Shown: positions 1 through 6,670 of the stretch, piece after piece
How the letters are laid out: every line of letters begins with the position of its first letter
Numbering within the stretch: the first letter of the stretch is position 1
Source of the DNA: an uncultured Flavobacteriaceae bacterium
GTDB taxonomy: Bacteria; Bacteroidota; Bacteroidia; Flavobacteriales; Flavobacteriaceae
DNA: 46,690 nt
Assembly: GCA_938020445.1 (NCBI GenBank)
Contig: CALIIC010000018.1
Coordinates: forward strand, 1 to 46,690
Direction: 5' to 3'
Position numbers and translations under genes: made by a program
Notes under the pieces: generated by a model
Database searches by the model: none
What the model was told of the DNA's origin: nothing
Seen by the model: the letters and a program-made list of their open reading frames with translations, nothing else

Positions 1-300
1 TTGTACACTCTCGGGTAGGTTTTGCCCGTTCATTTTATTTAGGAGGGGCTTGTAATCAAAAAGATCTAATTGGGAAGGGGCGCCACTTTGAAAGAGGTAA
101 ATGACCCTTTTTACCTTTGCTGGAAAGTGTGGGGTTCCCAATGCCCCACCACCTGAATTGGGCAAATGAATCAACGGCTTCTCTTTTGCAAATAGTCCCA
201 TGGGGTCGAGCATTGATGCCATGGACAAGGCCCCCATTCCAAGGGAGGTCTTGGTCAGAAAGTCACGTCTTGAGTAATTCTTGTTGCTATGATTGCACAT
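1..300 (-). CDS. DUF1501 family Tat-exported protein, N-terminal 100 residues (gene runs off the window)
   Basis: Translating the minus strand from the ATG at 300 gives an open frame that continues to the window edge. The N-terminus has a twin-arginine motif (SRRDFLTK) followed by a hydrophobic stretch ending near residue 38. It is followed by a VKRVIYLFQSGAPSQLDLFD segment that is typical of DUF1501 proteins, which belong to the alkaline phosphatase/sulfatase-like fold. The start is 4 bases past the stop of the small membrane gene upstream, and the DUF1553 gene lies just beyond. DUF1501 and DUF1553 proteins are regularly paired in Planctomycetota and Bacteroidota. The biochemical role of the pair is unknown; a link to polysaccharide or sulfate-ester use is a genomic-context idea only. 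The C-terminus is not in the window. Confidence 0.85.
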   Translation of the reverse strand, partial: MCNHSNKNYSRRDFLTKTSLGMGALSMASMLDPMGLFAKEKPLIHLPNSGGGALGTPHFPAKVKRVIYLFQSGAPSQLDLFDYKPLLNKMNGQNLPESVQ

Positions 301-304
301 GTAT

Positions 305-727
305 TTAGGTTATGGAGATGGTTAATCTTTCTAATATTTCACGCAGCCCCTTTAACGAGCCTTTTTCAATATTATGCGTAAAAATGCGTAGTTTGGTATC
401 TTTGGTTTTTAGAACATAGCCTGAACTTTTTTTTGCTATTTCAATGACTTCATGAAGGTTTATTTTTTTTGGAAAAAGAATATGATGTTGCTTTAACCAT
501 TCATGATCTATAGATAAGTATCCTTTATTTTTCTCAAAAAAGTAACTTATCAATGATAGTAACCCTGTAACTATCCATATACAAGCAGACCAATGGCTAC
601 TACTATCCGCAAATAAAAAAAATAAACCAAAGGCTACCCAGGAAAGTGAAAGGCATAAATCGAGAAGCAGATAGCTCTTCTTTATTTTGATGATAGTTTT
701 CAAAGCTTTTGTATTTGGATTTGCCAC
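305..727 (-). CDS. Small two-TM membrane protein of unknown function
   Basis: The gene encodes 140 residues starting at a GTG codon; no ATG is available in the frame. Two hydrophobic helices lie at about residues 18-39 and 46-63. A soluble C-terminal half follows, of roughly 75 residues and basic, with the alternating pattern of a small beta-rich PH-like domain; that fold is inferred, not shown. It sits between DUF1553 (17 bases upstream) and DUF1501 (4 bases downstream) on the same strand, so it is probably co-transcribed with both. I do not recognise the family. A gene between DUF1553 and DUF1501 is unusual, because the pair is normally adjacent. It could be a recent insertion or a lineage-specific partner. 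Confidence 0.6.
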   Translation of the reverse strand: MANPNTKALKTIIKIKKSYLLLDLCLSLSWVAFGLFFLFADSSSHWSACIWIVTGLLSLISYFFEKNKGYLSIDHEWLKQHHILFPKKINLHEVIEIAKKSSGYVLKTKDTKLRIFTHNIEKGSLKGLREILERLTISIT

Positions 728-744
728 TTGAATTTGTGGTTATT

Positions 745-3700
745 TTATCGTTTCATATAGGTTTCATCATGGTTCAATATGGTATTGGCCACAATGGTTA
801 GGGCGGCCGTCTTGTATTTGTCCAATGTCCTGTCTATTGGTTTTTTTCCTACGGTTAAAAGTTCCGTGGCCTCTTTGGGGTTTGTCTGAAAGCGTTTCGA
901 TTGCGTATCGAACAATTGTTTTAAAATGCCCACCTCTTCCTTCTTGGGCGACCTGCTGATGGCCAAACGAAAACCATAGGCAATTTGTTCCTCCAGGCCC
1001 TCGCCACCTTCTTTTTGCATGCGTTCGGCCAATACCCGCGATGCTTCGACAAATTGGGTGTCGTTAAGCAATACCAATGCCTGTAGCGGGGTGTTGGTGT
1101 TTTCTCTTTTTACGATACAGACTTCCCTTGAAGGCGTGTCAAAAGCCGTCATTGCCGGATGCGGGGAAGTGCGTCTAATAAAAGTATAAAGGCCCCTGCG
1201 ATACAGACTATCGCCTTGCGATTCCTTGTAGTTTAGTAGTTTATGGGAGAAACTATTTTTTTCGATCCACAGGTTGCCAGGTTGGTAGGGCTTCACACTT
1301 TTCCCGCCCACCTGTTGCACGAGAAGGCCACTTGCAGCCAACGCATTGTCCCGAATCATTTCTGCGGGCAAGCGGTAGCTATTGCTTCGCGCAAGAAAAC
1401 GATTGGTCGGGTCCTTCTCACGCAATTCCGGGGATGCTTCGGATGCTTGCCGATAAGTATGTGACAACACCATTTTTTTAAGCAGTGCTTTTACATCCCA
1501 GCCACTTTCTATAAAACTAACCGCGAGCCAATCCATCAATTGTGGGTGGGTGGGCAAGGAACCTTGTACCCCAAAATCCTGTGGAGTGGTCACCAGACCG
1601 TTTCCAAAGAGCATTTGCCAGTAGCGATTTACGGCTACCCGAGCAGTCAAGGGATTCTCATTTGCAAAAATCCACTGGGATAATCCCAATCTGTTTTTAG
1701 GGTATGCTTCCAAAAATGTGGGTAGTACCTCTGGTGTATTCGCGGTCACTTCATAGATTGGTTGCTCATAATCGCCACGATCATAGGCATACGCTTGGCG
1801 TTTTGATGGCATTTCTTCCATGACCATTACTTCCATGACCGGGGCCATTTTAGAGAGCCACGCGTTCCGAGTTTTTTGTAAGTCTTTTTCAAGAGCCTGT
1901 ACTTTGGGGGATTGGTTCACCCAATAGTCTGCCGCCAAGCGATTGTCCGGAATTTCGGGAAATTCATCCTCCTTGGCCAGATACAATATTTCCAATGGGG
2001 TTAAAACCCTGTTGTGCAGGTAAATATCATCTAGTGCTCCTAGAAAAATTCCATTTTCCCCGGTAAAGGATCGGTAACTTTTAGCAACCCGTACCCATCT
2101 TTCGGAAACAATATGTGTGGCGCTGGTAACGGTTTTGATCGATTTATAAAGGCGGTCATAGGGTGTTTCTGTCGCCACTTTTTTTCCATCGATATAAATG
2201 GTTAGACCGTCGGCCTTGCCGGATCCGTCATAAGTGAAAGCAAGGTGTTTCCATTCATTTGTTTTAATGGAATCTTTTGATCGCAGATGTATGTAGTTAT
2301 GGGGAAGGGAATGGATCAAACGGGCATTCACATGATTCAAGCTATCGAGATAAAAATCCCACCCCCTCCAAAAGTTGTTCTTCTCACCAGAGGTTCCCAA
2401 AAGGGTTTGGGTTTCCCCTGCGGTTCGTTTTCTCGTATTTGCCCATAAGCTTGCTGAGAAGCTATCTGTCCATTCAAAATTGGGAATATTGCCTAAATAC
2501 AATTCATCGTACTCTCCGTTAAATTCAAAGGCCTTCCCTTTTTTTCCTGTCACGATTTTGGGGGTGCCACGAGTGGTAGCCTTGGTATTTCCATCAACAA
2601 AATATCCTTTTGTCTTGCCTGTTCTTTCAATTCCCTTTTCCAAAGGATAATGTCCTAATAATCCCTTTTTTCTAAAGTCTTCCGGCAACTTTCTGATATA
2701 GGTGTCAAGGTCTTTTAGTTCTTTTTTGGTTAACTGCAACACACGATTTTTCTTGGTAATGCGTTGTTTGAGCGTATCCAAACGAGTTATTGCTTCAGCA
2801 TCTGGCATGGGGAGCATAGGACCATAGTTTCCATCATCGCCCGTCATGCCCAATTCTTTTACATTATTGAAGAAGGCTGTCATTTGAAAATAGTCTTTTT
2901 GGGATATGGGATCAAACTTATGGTCATGGCATCTTGCACAGGCAATAGTGAGTCCTAAAATGGCGGTACCTACGGTTTCGGTGCGGTCCCAAACATAGTT
3001 TAGCCTAAATTCTTCTTCGATGGCCCCCCCTTCGGCGGTCATTGGATGATTTCGATTGAAAGCGGTGGCCAGTTTCTGTTCGCGAGTCGCATTTGGTAGT
3101 AAATCGCCTGCCAACTGCCAGGTGACAAATTGGTCATAAGGCATATTCTGTTGAAAGGCACTAATGACCCAATCACGCCAAGGCCACATCAAACGCCAGC
3201 CATCGGCATGTAGACCATGGGAATCGGCATATCTTGAGATATCCATCCAATCGAGTGCCAATCGTTCCGCATTGGCATCAGTAGCCAACAGTTCGTCTAC
3301 CACCTTTTCGTAGGCGTCGGGACGCGTATCTTTTACAAAAGCATCTAGTTGCTCTAGCGAAGGGGGGAGTCCGGTAAGGTCTATCGAAACCCTGCGTAAC
3401 AGACGCATTTTTGATGTGGGCGCGGCCGGTGCATATCCGTGCGCTTTTAGTGGTTGTTGTACGAATAAGTCAATTTCATTATGAGAAATCCACTCACTGT
3501 TCGGACTTTCGGGTACTGCCGGTTTTAAGGGCCTTGCAAAGGCCCAATGGGGCTTCCATTCGGCACCCTGTTCGATCCATTTGATGAGAATGGCTTTTTC
3601 GGATGCATTAAGGCTTAGGTTTGATGCCGGTGGAGGCATTACTAAATTTGGGTCATCGCTTAAAATACGGTCGATACTTTCACTACTTCCAGGTTTTCCG

Positions 3701-3960
3701 GCCACAAAGGCGTGATTGCCGCTGGAAAGTTTTTTGAAGGCCTCCGATTCGATATCCAAACGTAAATCTGCCTTTCTCGTATTGGCATCGGGTCCATGAC
3801 AGGTGTAACACCGATCCGATAAGATCGGTTTGACATGAAAATTGAAATCAACTTTTTCCGGCAATGCCTCATAGGCAACCATTACTTCCTCTGGAGCATT
3901 GAAAGAACAGGAGGTGAGCAGGCAACCTACCGATACTAAAAAGAGGGCCTTGAACGTCAT
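745..3960 (-). CDS. DUF1549/DUF1553 cytochrome c-like lipoprotein with inserted LamG domain
   Basis: This is a 1071-residue lipoprotein. The lipobox LTSC places the lipidated Cys at residue 18. A cytochrome-c-like heme motif CYTCH lies at residues 51-55 (PSC1-type domain). The DUF1549 block follows (LLRRVSIDLTGLPPS) and ends in a second CxxCH, CARCHDHKFDP, near residue 340. Residues about 430-650 look like a LamG/concanavalin-type jelly roll (GKAFEFNGEYDELYLG, later TIYIDGKKVAT). The C-terminal part is DUF1553 (NRYWQMLFGNGLV...PTHPQLMDWLA). This domain order is common in the family in Planctomycetota and Bacteroidota. The protein is likely anchored in the outer membrane or periplasm. It heads the unit that includes the DUF1501 gene. 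Function is unproven. Confidence 0.92.
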   Translation of the reverse strand: MTFKALFLVSVGCLLTSCSFNAPEEVMVAYEALPEKVDFNFHVKPILSDRCYTCHGPDANTRKADLRLDIESEAFKKLSSGNHAFVAGKPGSSESIDRILSDDPNLVMPPPASNLSLNASEKAILIKWIEQGAEWKPHWAFARPLKPAVPESPNSEWISHNEIDLFVQQPLKAHGYAPAAPTSKMRLLRRVSIDLTGLPPSLEQLDAFVKDTRPDAYEKVVDELLATDANAERLALDWMDISRYADSHGLHADGWRLMWPWRDWVISAFQQNMPYDQFVTWQLAGDLLPNATREQKLATAFNRNHPMTAEGGAIEEEFRLNYVWDRTETVGTAILGLTIACARCHDHKFDPISQKDYFQMTAFFNNVKELGMTGDDGNYGPMLPMPDAEAITRLDTLKQRITKKNRVLQLTKKELKDLDTYIRKLPEDFRKKGLLGHYPLEKGIERTGKTKGYFVDGNTKATTRGTPKIVTGKKGKAFEFNGEYDELYLGNIPNFEWTDSFSASLWANTRKRTAGETQTLLGTSGEKNNFWRGWDFYLDSLNHVNARLIHSLPHNYIHLRSKDSIKTNEWKHLAFTYDGSGKADGLTIYIDGKKVATETPYDRLYKSIKTVTSATHIVSERWVRVAKSYRSFTGENGIFLGALDDIYLHNRVLTPLEILYLAKEDEFPEIPDNRLAADYWVNQSPKVQALEKDLQKTRNAWLSKMAPVMEVMVMEEMPSKRQAYAYDRGDYEQPIYEVTANTPEVLPTFLEAYPKNRLGLSQWIFANENPLTARVAVNRYWQMLFGNGLVTTPQDFGVQGSLPTHPQLMDWLAVSFIESGWDVKALLKKMVLSHTYRQASEASPELREKDPTNRFLARSNSYRLPAEMIRDNALAASGLLVQQVGGKSVKPYQPGNLWIEKNSFSHKLLNYKESQGDSLYRRGLYTFIRRTSPHPAMTAFDTPSREVCIVKRENTNTPLQALVLLNDTQFVEASRVLAERMQKEGGEGLEEQIAYGFRLAISRSPKKEEVGILKQLFDTQSKRFQTNPKEATELLTVGKKPIDRTLDKYKTAALTIVANTILNHDETYMKR

Positions 3961-4118
3961 TCAAAAAGCTGTTTAAACTACTTAAATATACATTTTTTTA
4001 CGGTCGAAAACCGCCCAACCCCTGTGATTGACTAATTATGTGCTAATTTTGAGTATATGTGATAGGATGTGGTAAGGGAATCTTTTCAAGATTGCATGCA
4101 AAGTAAAAATTTGGGATT

Positions 4119-4658
4119 ATGATAAAGAAATTGTTCGTCTTTCAATTATGTATTTTGTTATCCGGGCTGGTCTATGGTCAGGATACGATACTGCCTAAAA
4201 CGGATTTCACCAGAATGTACTTGCCGATTTGGGAAGAAGCGACTTCACATTGTTTGGCGGTTGCGGAGGCAATGCCAGAGGAACTATACCGCTATAAACC
4301 AACTGCGGTCAGCAAAACCTTTGCCGAACAAATGGTACATATAGCGGCAGCTTCAAAGTTGCTTACGCAGCGGTATGTACAGGGGATGGAGGTAAAACCG
4401 AATACTCCGGATGCGAAGCAGATGAACAAGGCAACTATTATCGCTCTTTTAAAAAAGAGTTTTTTGTATACAAAGCAGGTTGTTTATACGATCGAGCAAC
4501 CCCAACTTGACGAAACTTGTACTATGTATCATAGCGGAAATTCGGTAAGCAGGGCCTTTGCCTTGTTTTATGTTCAGGACCATATGGCCAATCATAGGGC
4601 AAAAGCAAACTTGTACCTTCGTATGAATCAATTGGAACCACCGAGTTATACTTGGTGA
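4119..4658 (+). CDS. DinB-like metal-binding protein with signal peptide
   Basis: The product has 179 residues. The N-terminus (about 1-20, ending VYGQ) is a Sec signal peptide, so the protein is exported. The remainder matches the DinB/YfiT four-helix bundle: His74 in QMVHIAAAS and His155/His159 in DHMANHR form the expected three-histidine metal site. The DinB family includes thiol-dependent transferases using bacillithiol or mycothiol, but many members have no known substrate and the exported ones are poorly understood. The gene stands alone between a divergent lipoprotein gene and tRNA-Val. The -7-like octamer TAATTTTG lies at 4044-4051, but the upstream -33 spacing is too short to be convincing. 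Confidence 0.85.
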   Translation: MIKKLFVFQLCILLSGLVYGQDTILPKTDFTRMYLPIWEEATSHCLAVAEAMPEELYRYKPTAVSKTFAEQMVHIAAASKLLTQRYVQGMEVKPNTPDAKQMNKATIIALLKKSFLYTKQVVYTIEQPQLDETCTMYHSGNSVSRAFALFYVQDHMANHRAKANLYLRMNQLEPPSYTW

Positions 4659-4709
4659 ATTTTTAAGCAACTAATTTTGTTTTCCATTCGGTAAATACAA
4701 TCTTTTGGC

Positions 4710-4717
4710 TATTTTTG
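4710..4717 (+). promoter_or_regulatory. Bacteroidota -7 element of tRNA-Val
   Basis: The octamer TATTTTTG fits the Bacteroidota -7 consensus TAnnTTTG and lies 12 bases before the tRNA. The expected TTTG -33 box is not perfect; ATTCG at 4686-4690, 19 bases upstream, is the best partner. Transcription would begin a few bases before the mature 5' end. Confidence 0.45.
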
Positions 4718-4729
4718 CCCTCCATTAAT

Positions 4730-4804
4730 GGGTCATTAGCTCAGTTGGTTTAGAGCGCTGCCTTGACAGGGCAGAGGTCATTGGTTCGAATCCAATATGA
4801 CCCA
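4730..4804 (+). tRNA. tRNA-Val (anticodon GAC)
   Basis: A complete cloverleaf can be folded by eye. The acceptor stem GGGTCAT pairs with ATGACCC. The D-arm is GCTC/GAGC. The anticodon stem CTGCC/GGCAG encloses the loop TTGACAG, which gives anticodon GAC. The variable loop is AGGTC, the T-arm is ATTGG/CCAAT with loop TTCGAAT, and the discriminator base is A. CCA is not encoded, so it must be added after transcription. The gene stands alone rather than in a cluster. Confidence 0.96.
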
Positions 4805-4920
4805 CTTTATTTTCAACACGATTTATTGGTCATTGACGATTTGCCTTTTGGCAAATGTCAAGATGCCGACATGTAAAACATCGTCGGTATTCCCCAGACG
4901 CTTCGGGGCAATATGACCCA
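4793..4920 (+). repeat. 12-bp direct repeat of the tRNA-Val 3' end flanking a hairpin block
   Basis: CAATATGACCCA occurs at 4793-4804 (the end of the tRNA) and again at 4909-4920, 116 bases apart. The DNA between the copies contains three inverted repeats: ATTTGCC/GGCAAAT around 4840-4857, ATGCCGAC/GTCGGTAT around 4863-4890, and CCCC/GGGG around 4892-4908. A tRNA 3'-end duplication is the usual trace of integrase-mediated insertion, but 12 bp is short and no integrase gene is present. The repeat could also be a chance or slippage product. Confidence 0.5.
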
Positions 4921-4925
4921 TACTT

Positions 4926-5069
4926 ATGAAGTTCGTAGGTTGCTCCTGTTTCTTGGATGTAACACCTCACCTCATTACATGTAGGACAGTTATAAATTTA
5001 TTTTTTCCCCGCTTCGGGCCACATAGATTTTATTTTTTGGTGCTACTAGTAAAATCAGGCTCATTGTAG
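4926..5069 (+). pseudogene. Possible decayed short ORF after the tRNA (GIY-YIG-like ends only)
   Basis: A 47-codon frame opens with MKFV at 4926 and ends in LLVKSGSL. Short GIY-YIG endonuclease genes are often found beside tRNAs in flavobacteria, and many begin MKFV and end with a similar SGS-containing tail. The diagnostic GIY and YIG motifs and the central helix are absent here. If the relation is real, this is an internally deleted remnant; the resemblance is weak. The rest of 5070-5139 shows no feature that I can support. Confidence 0.2.
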
Positions 5070-5139
5070 TGTGGCCCCCACCTTGTACGATTAAGAAAAA
5101 CCGTATTCGAGTACACATATTTCCGGTCAGCGCTGAAAT

Positions 5140-5167
5140 GTGACTTTCTGAAAAAAACTGTGTCCTA
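5140..5167 (+). promoter_or_regulatory. Predicted ECF-sigma promoter, copy 1
   Basis: GTGACTTTCTG at 5140-5150 is followed by GTGTCCTA at 5160-5167. The two half-elements start 20 bases apart, which is right for the -35/-10 boxes of an ECF sigma factor (GTC is a common ECF -10 core). The start codon of the first microprotein is 26 bases downstream. The same bipartite sequence recurs before the second microprotein and before the sigma gene. Confidence 0.7.
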
Positions 5168-5193
5168 TTAATAGAACCAAACCAAACGTACCA

Positions 5194-5394
5194 ATGATCG
5201 AGTACATCATACCAGTTTTTTTTATTTTAATCGGAGTGGCTGTTTTTATGATTGCGATGAGCTTCGTAGTGCATGAAATAGGGAGAAGCTATAGGCACCA
5301 TGTTCAATCGCGAAATGAAAAAAGAACCGAAACAAGGGACATGTCTGATTCAGTAACCCACTTTCAAAATTTTGCGGATAGAATAAATGACTGA
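5194..5394 (+). CDS. Single-TM microprotein A of the ECF/channel cluster
   Basis: The product has 66 residues. It starts MIEYIIP and has one hydrophobic helix at about residues 5-27. A short, charged cytoplasmic tail follows, rich in Arg/His and then Asp/Ser. It has no Cys lipobox and no cleavage site, so it is probably a membrane-anchored peptide. Residues 1-26 align without gaps to the microprotein encoded at 5525-5704, with 10 identities in the first 21 positions including EY, P7, LI and F18-x-IA; the tails are unrelated. The gene follows the copy-1 ECF promoter directly and has its own downstream hairpin, so it is likely a monocistronic member of the sigma regulon. Function is unknown. 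Confidence 0.7.
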   Translation: MIEYIIPVFFILIGVAVFMIAMSFVVHEIGRSYRHHVQSRNEKRTETRDMSDSVTHFQNFADRIND

Positions 5395-5416
5395 AAAAGG
5401 GACGAATCCCCCTTTA
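5395..5416 (+). terminator. Weak hairpin terminator after microprotein A
   Basis: AAAAGGG, a 7-base loop, then CCCCTTT forms a short stem straight after the stop codon of microprotein A. The U-tract is poor (TTTAATTT), so termination may be partial. Confidence 0.4.
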
Positions 5417-5462
5417 ATTTGCACACTTTTTTGAGCAGTAAATGTTAAAATTTAAATTAAAT

Positions 5463-5491
5463 GTGACTTTTTGTGAAGTGCCCGTGTCTTA
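5463..5491 (+). promoter_or_regulatory. Predicted ECF-sigma promoter, copy 2
   Basis: GTGACTTTTTG at 5463-5473 and GTGTCTTA at 5484-5491 match copy 1 closely. The half-elements start 21 bases apart. The start codon of microprotein B is 33 bases downstream. Confidence 0.7.
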
Positions 5492-5524
5492 TGAAATACA
5501 GAACACTAATGAATCAAACTAATT

Positions 5525-5704
5525 ATGAATGAGTATGTATTACCAAATCTTTTTTTTCTCATCAGTACCGTTATTTTTTTAATAGCACTCGGACTTATCT
5601 TACCCTCCTTTTTTGGGATGGATAAGGTGAAGTTTGAGGAAGAACTTATGGTAAACGAAGGACAGGAAATTGAAAGCAATACACCAAGCAAGGATAAATA
5701 CTAA
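5525..5704 (+). CDS. Single-TM microprotein B, paralogue of microprotein A
   Basis: This is a 59-residue ORF beginning MNEYVLPNLFFLI. One hydrophobic helix spans about residues 5-27, and an acidic tail of about 30 residues follows (KFEEELMVNEGQEIESN). The first 26 residues align ungapped with the microprotein at 5194-5394, while the tails differ in charge: A is basic and B is acidic. The gene is preceded by the copy-2 ECF promoter and followed by a strong intrinsic terminator, so it is probably a single-gene transcript. The minus-strand ORF that overlaps it has no such context. The topology suggests the tail is cytoplasmic or periplasmic depending on insertion; the sequence alone does not decide this. 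Function is unknown. Confidence 0.65.
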   Translation: MNEYVLPNLFFLISTVIFLIALGLILPSFFGMDKVKFEEELMVNEGQEIESNTPSKDKY

Positions 5705-5745
5705 ACACTACCATTTTTTGTTCCCTTGATTTTTTTGGTTTTTTT

Positions 5746-5778
5746 GAAAAGGCCCCTTTTAGGGGTCTTTTCTTTTTT
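5746..5778 (+). terminator. Intrinsic terminator after microprotein B
   Basis: GAAAAGGCCCC, loop TTTTA, GGGGTCTTTTC, then TTTTTT. The stem of about ten pairs (one G-U) and the U-tract make a clear rho-independent terminator. It separates microprotein B from the sigma operon. Confidence 0.85.
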
Positions 5779-5826
5779 ACTATTTTACCAAGAATTTATT
5801 TTGATAAAAATAATTAATAATTAAAA

Positions 5827-5854
5827 GTGACTTTTGTCTACAATCGGTGTCTAA
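5827..5854 (+). promoter_or_regulatory. Predicted ECF-sigma promoter, copy 3 (autoregulation of the sigma gene)
   Basis: GTGACTTTTG at 5827-5836 and GTGTCTAA at 5847-5854 start 20 bases apart. This is the third copy of the bipartite element within 700 bases. It lies 26 bases before the TTG start (53 before the ATG) of the sigma gene, so the sigma factor probably drives its own operon. Confidence 0.7.
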
Positions 5855-5880
5855 ACAGTTAACGATAAACACAACTGATT

Positions 5881-6453
5881 TTGGAGCTGGAAATTACCAC
5901 TGAAAAAATGACCGACGAAAAGCTCGTTCGAGAGATTGTAAAAAACAACAATACCATGTTGTTTGCAATGCTTTATGATCGGTATGCGAAAATGGTATAT
6001 AACAAGTGCTATGGCTTTTCAAAATCGGCACAAGAAGCAGAAGACCTCACACAAGATGTGTTTTTGATGCTGTTCATTAAACTGGGTAGTTTCAAAGGGA
6101 AGTCAAAATTTTCGAGCTGGTTGTATTCTTTTACCTATAACTTCTGTGTGAATCATGTGAATAGGAATAGGGAACGCAAAATCAGTGACAAATCGGATAC
6201 CATTTCTGAGAATACTCCAAACATGTCAATAACGGTTGATGATAGTAGTATTTATGAAATGCGTTCCGACAGGCTTAAAAAAGCATTGATGATGGTGCCC
6301 GTGGAGGATAAAAAACTATTATTATTGAAGTATCAAGATGATGTTCCGATAAAGGAACTTTGCCAATTATTGGAAGTCGGTGAGAGTGCCGTAAAAATGA
6401 GATTAAAAAGGGCGAAGGCCAAATTAGTTGAAGCATATAATAAAATAACATAA
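5881..6453 (+). CDS. ECF-type RNA polymerase sigma factor
   Basis: The product has 190 residues with the two expected domains. Sigma-2 is at about residues 25-95 (LYDRYAKMVYNKCYGF, AEDLTQDVF, KFSSWLYSFTYNFCVNH). Sigma-4 is at about residues 130-185 (LLLKYQDDVPIKELCQLL, GESAVKMRLKRAKAKL). The annotated start is TTG; the ATG at 5908 would give MTDEKLV and remove nine residues. TTG keeps the same 26-base leader as copy 1 of the promoter, so both remain possible. No typical membrane anti-sigma gene follows. Instead, a 63-residue protein starts right at the stop codon and an MscS-like channel follows. ECF factors direct RNA polymerase to stress regulons; here the targets probably include this operon and both upstream microproteins. 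Confidence 0.9.
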   Translation: MELEITTEKMTDEKLVREIVKNNNTMLFAMLYDRYAKMVYNKCYGFSKSAQEAEDLTQDVFLMLFIKLGSFKGKSKFSSWLYSFTYNFCVNHVNRNRERKISDKSDTISENTPNMSITVDDSSIYEMRSDRLKKALMMVPVEDKKLLLLKYQDDVPIKELCQLLEVGESAVKMRLKRAKAKLVEAYNKIT

Positions 6454-6645
6454 ATGTCAGATCAGAAACAGAACCCGTTCAAGGAAATGGAACGTTCTTT
6501 AAAAGAAGTTCCGGCAGACATGAAAAGTAAAGTAATGAATGATGTGGCCATGGCAAAATTAGCGATGGAAATGGCATCCCTATTTACATGTAATTATAAA
6601 TCTGCGATAGAAGGTATGTTCAAAACGAACCCAACTATCGATTAA
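6454..6645 (+). CDS. 63-residue soluble protein, candidate regulator of the ECF sigma factor
   Basis: The ATG follows the sigma stop codon with no gap (TAAATG), so translation is probably coupled. The protein is helical and charged, rich in Met and Lys, with no membrane segment or Cys pair. A central segment, VMNDVAMAKLAMEMASLFT, looks like an amphipathic helix. Its position between a sigma gene and a channel gene makes it a candidate anti-sigma factor or adaptor. In Pseudomonas the small gene cfrX holds a comparable place near sigX and cmpX, but I see no basis for claiming homology. I do not recognise the family. Confidence 0.75.
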   Translation: MSDQKQNPFKEMERSLKEVPADMKSKVMNDVAMAKLAMEMASLFTCNYKSAIEGMFKTNPTID

Positions 6646-6670
6646 CCTTTCTTAAACCCAACGAGAAACT

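Noticed and set aside
4044..4051. TAATTTTG as the promoter of the DinB-like gene
   Set aside because: No -33 box at a usable distance (nearest ATTG leaves only 13 bases), so I did not list it as a promoter.
5506..5691. 61-codon minus-strand ORF across microprotein B
   Set aside because: Microprotein B on the plus strand has a promoter, terminator and paralogue; the minus frame has none of these.
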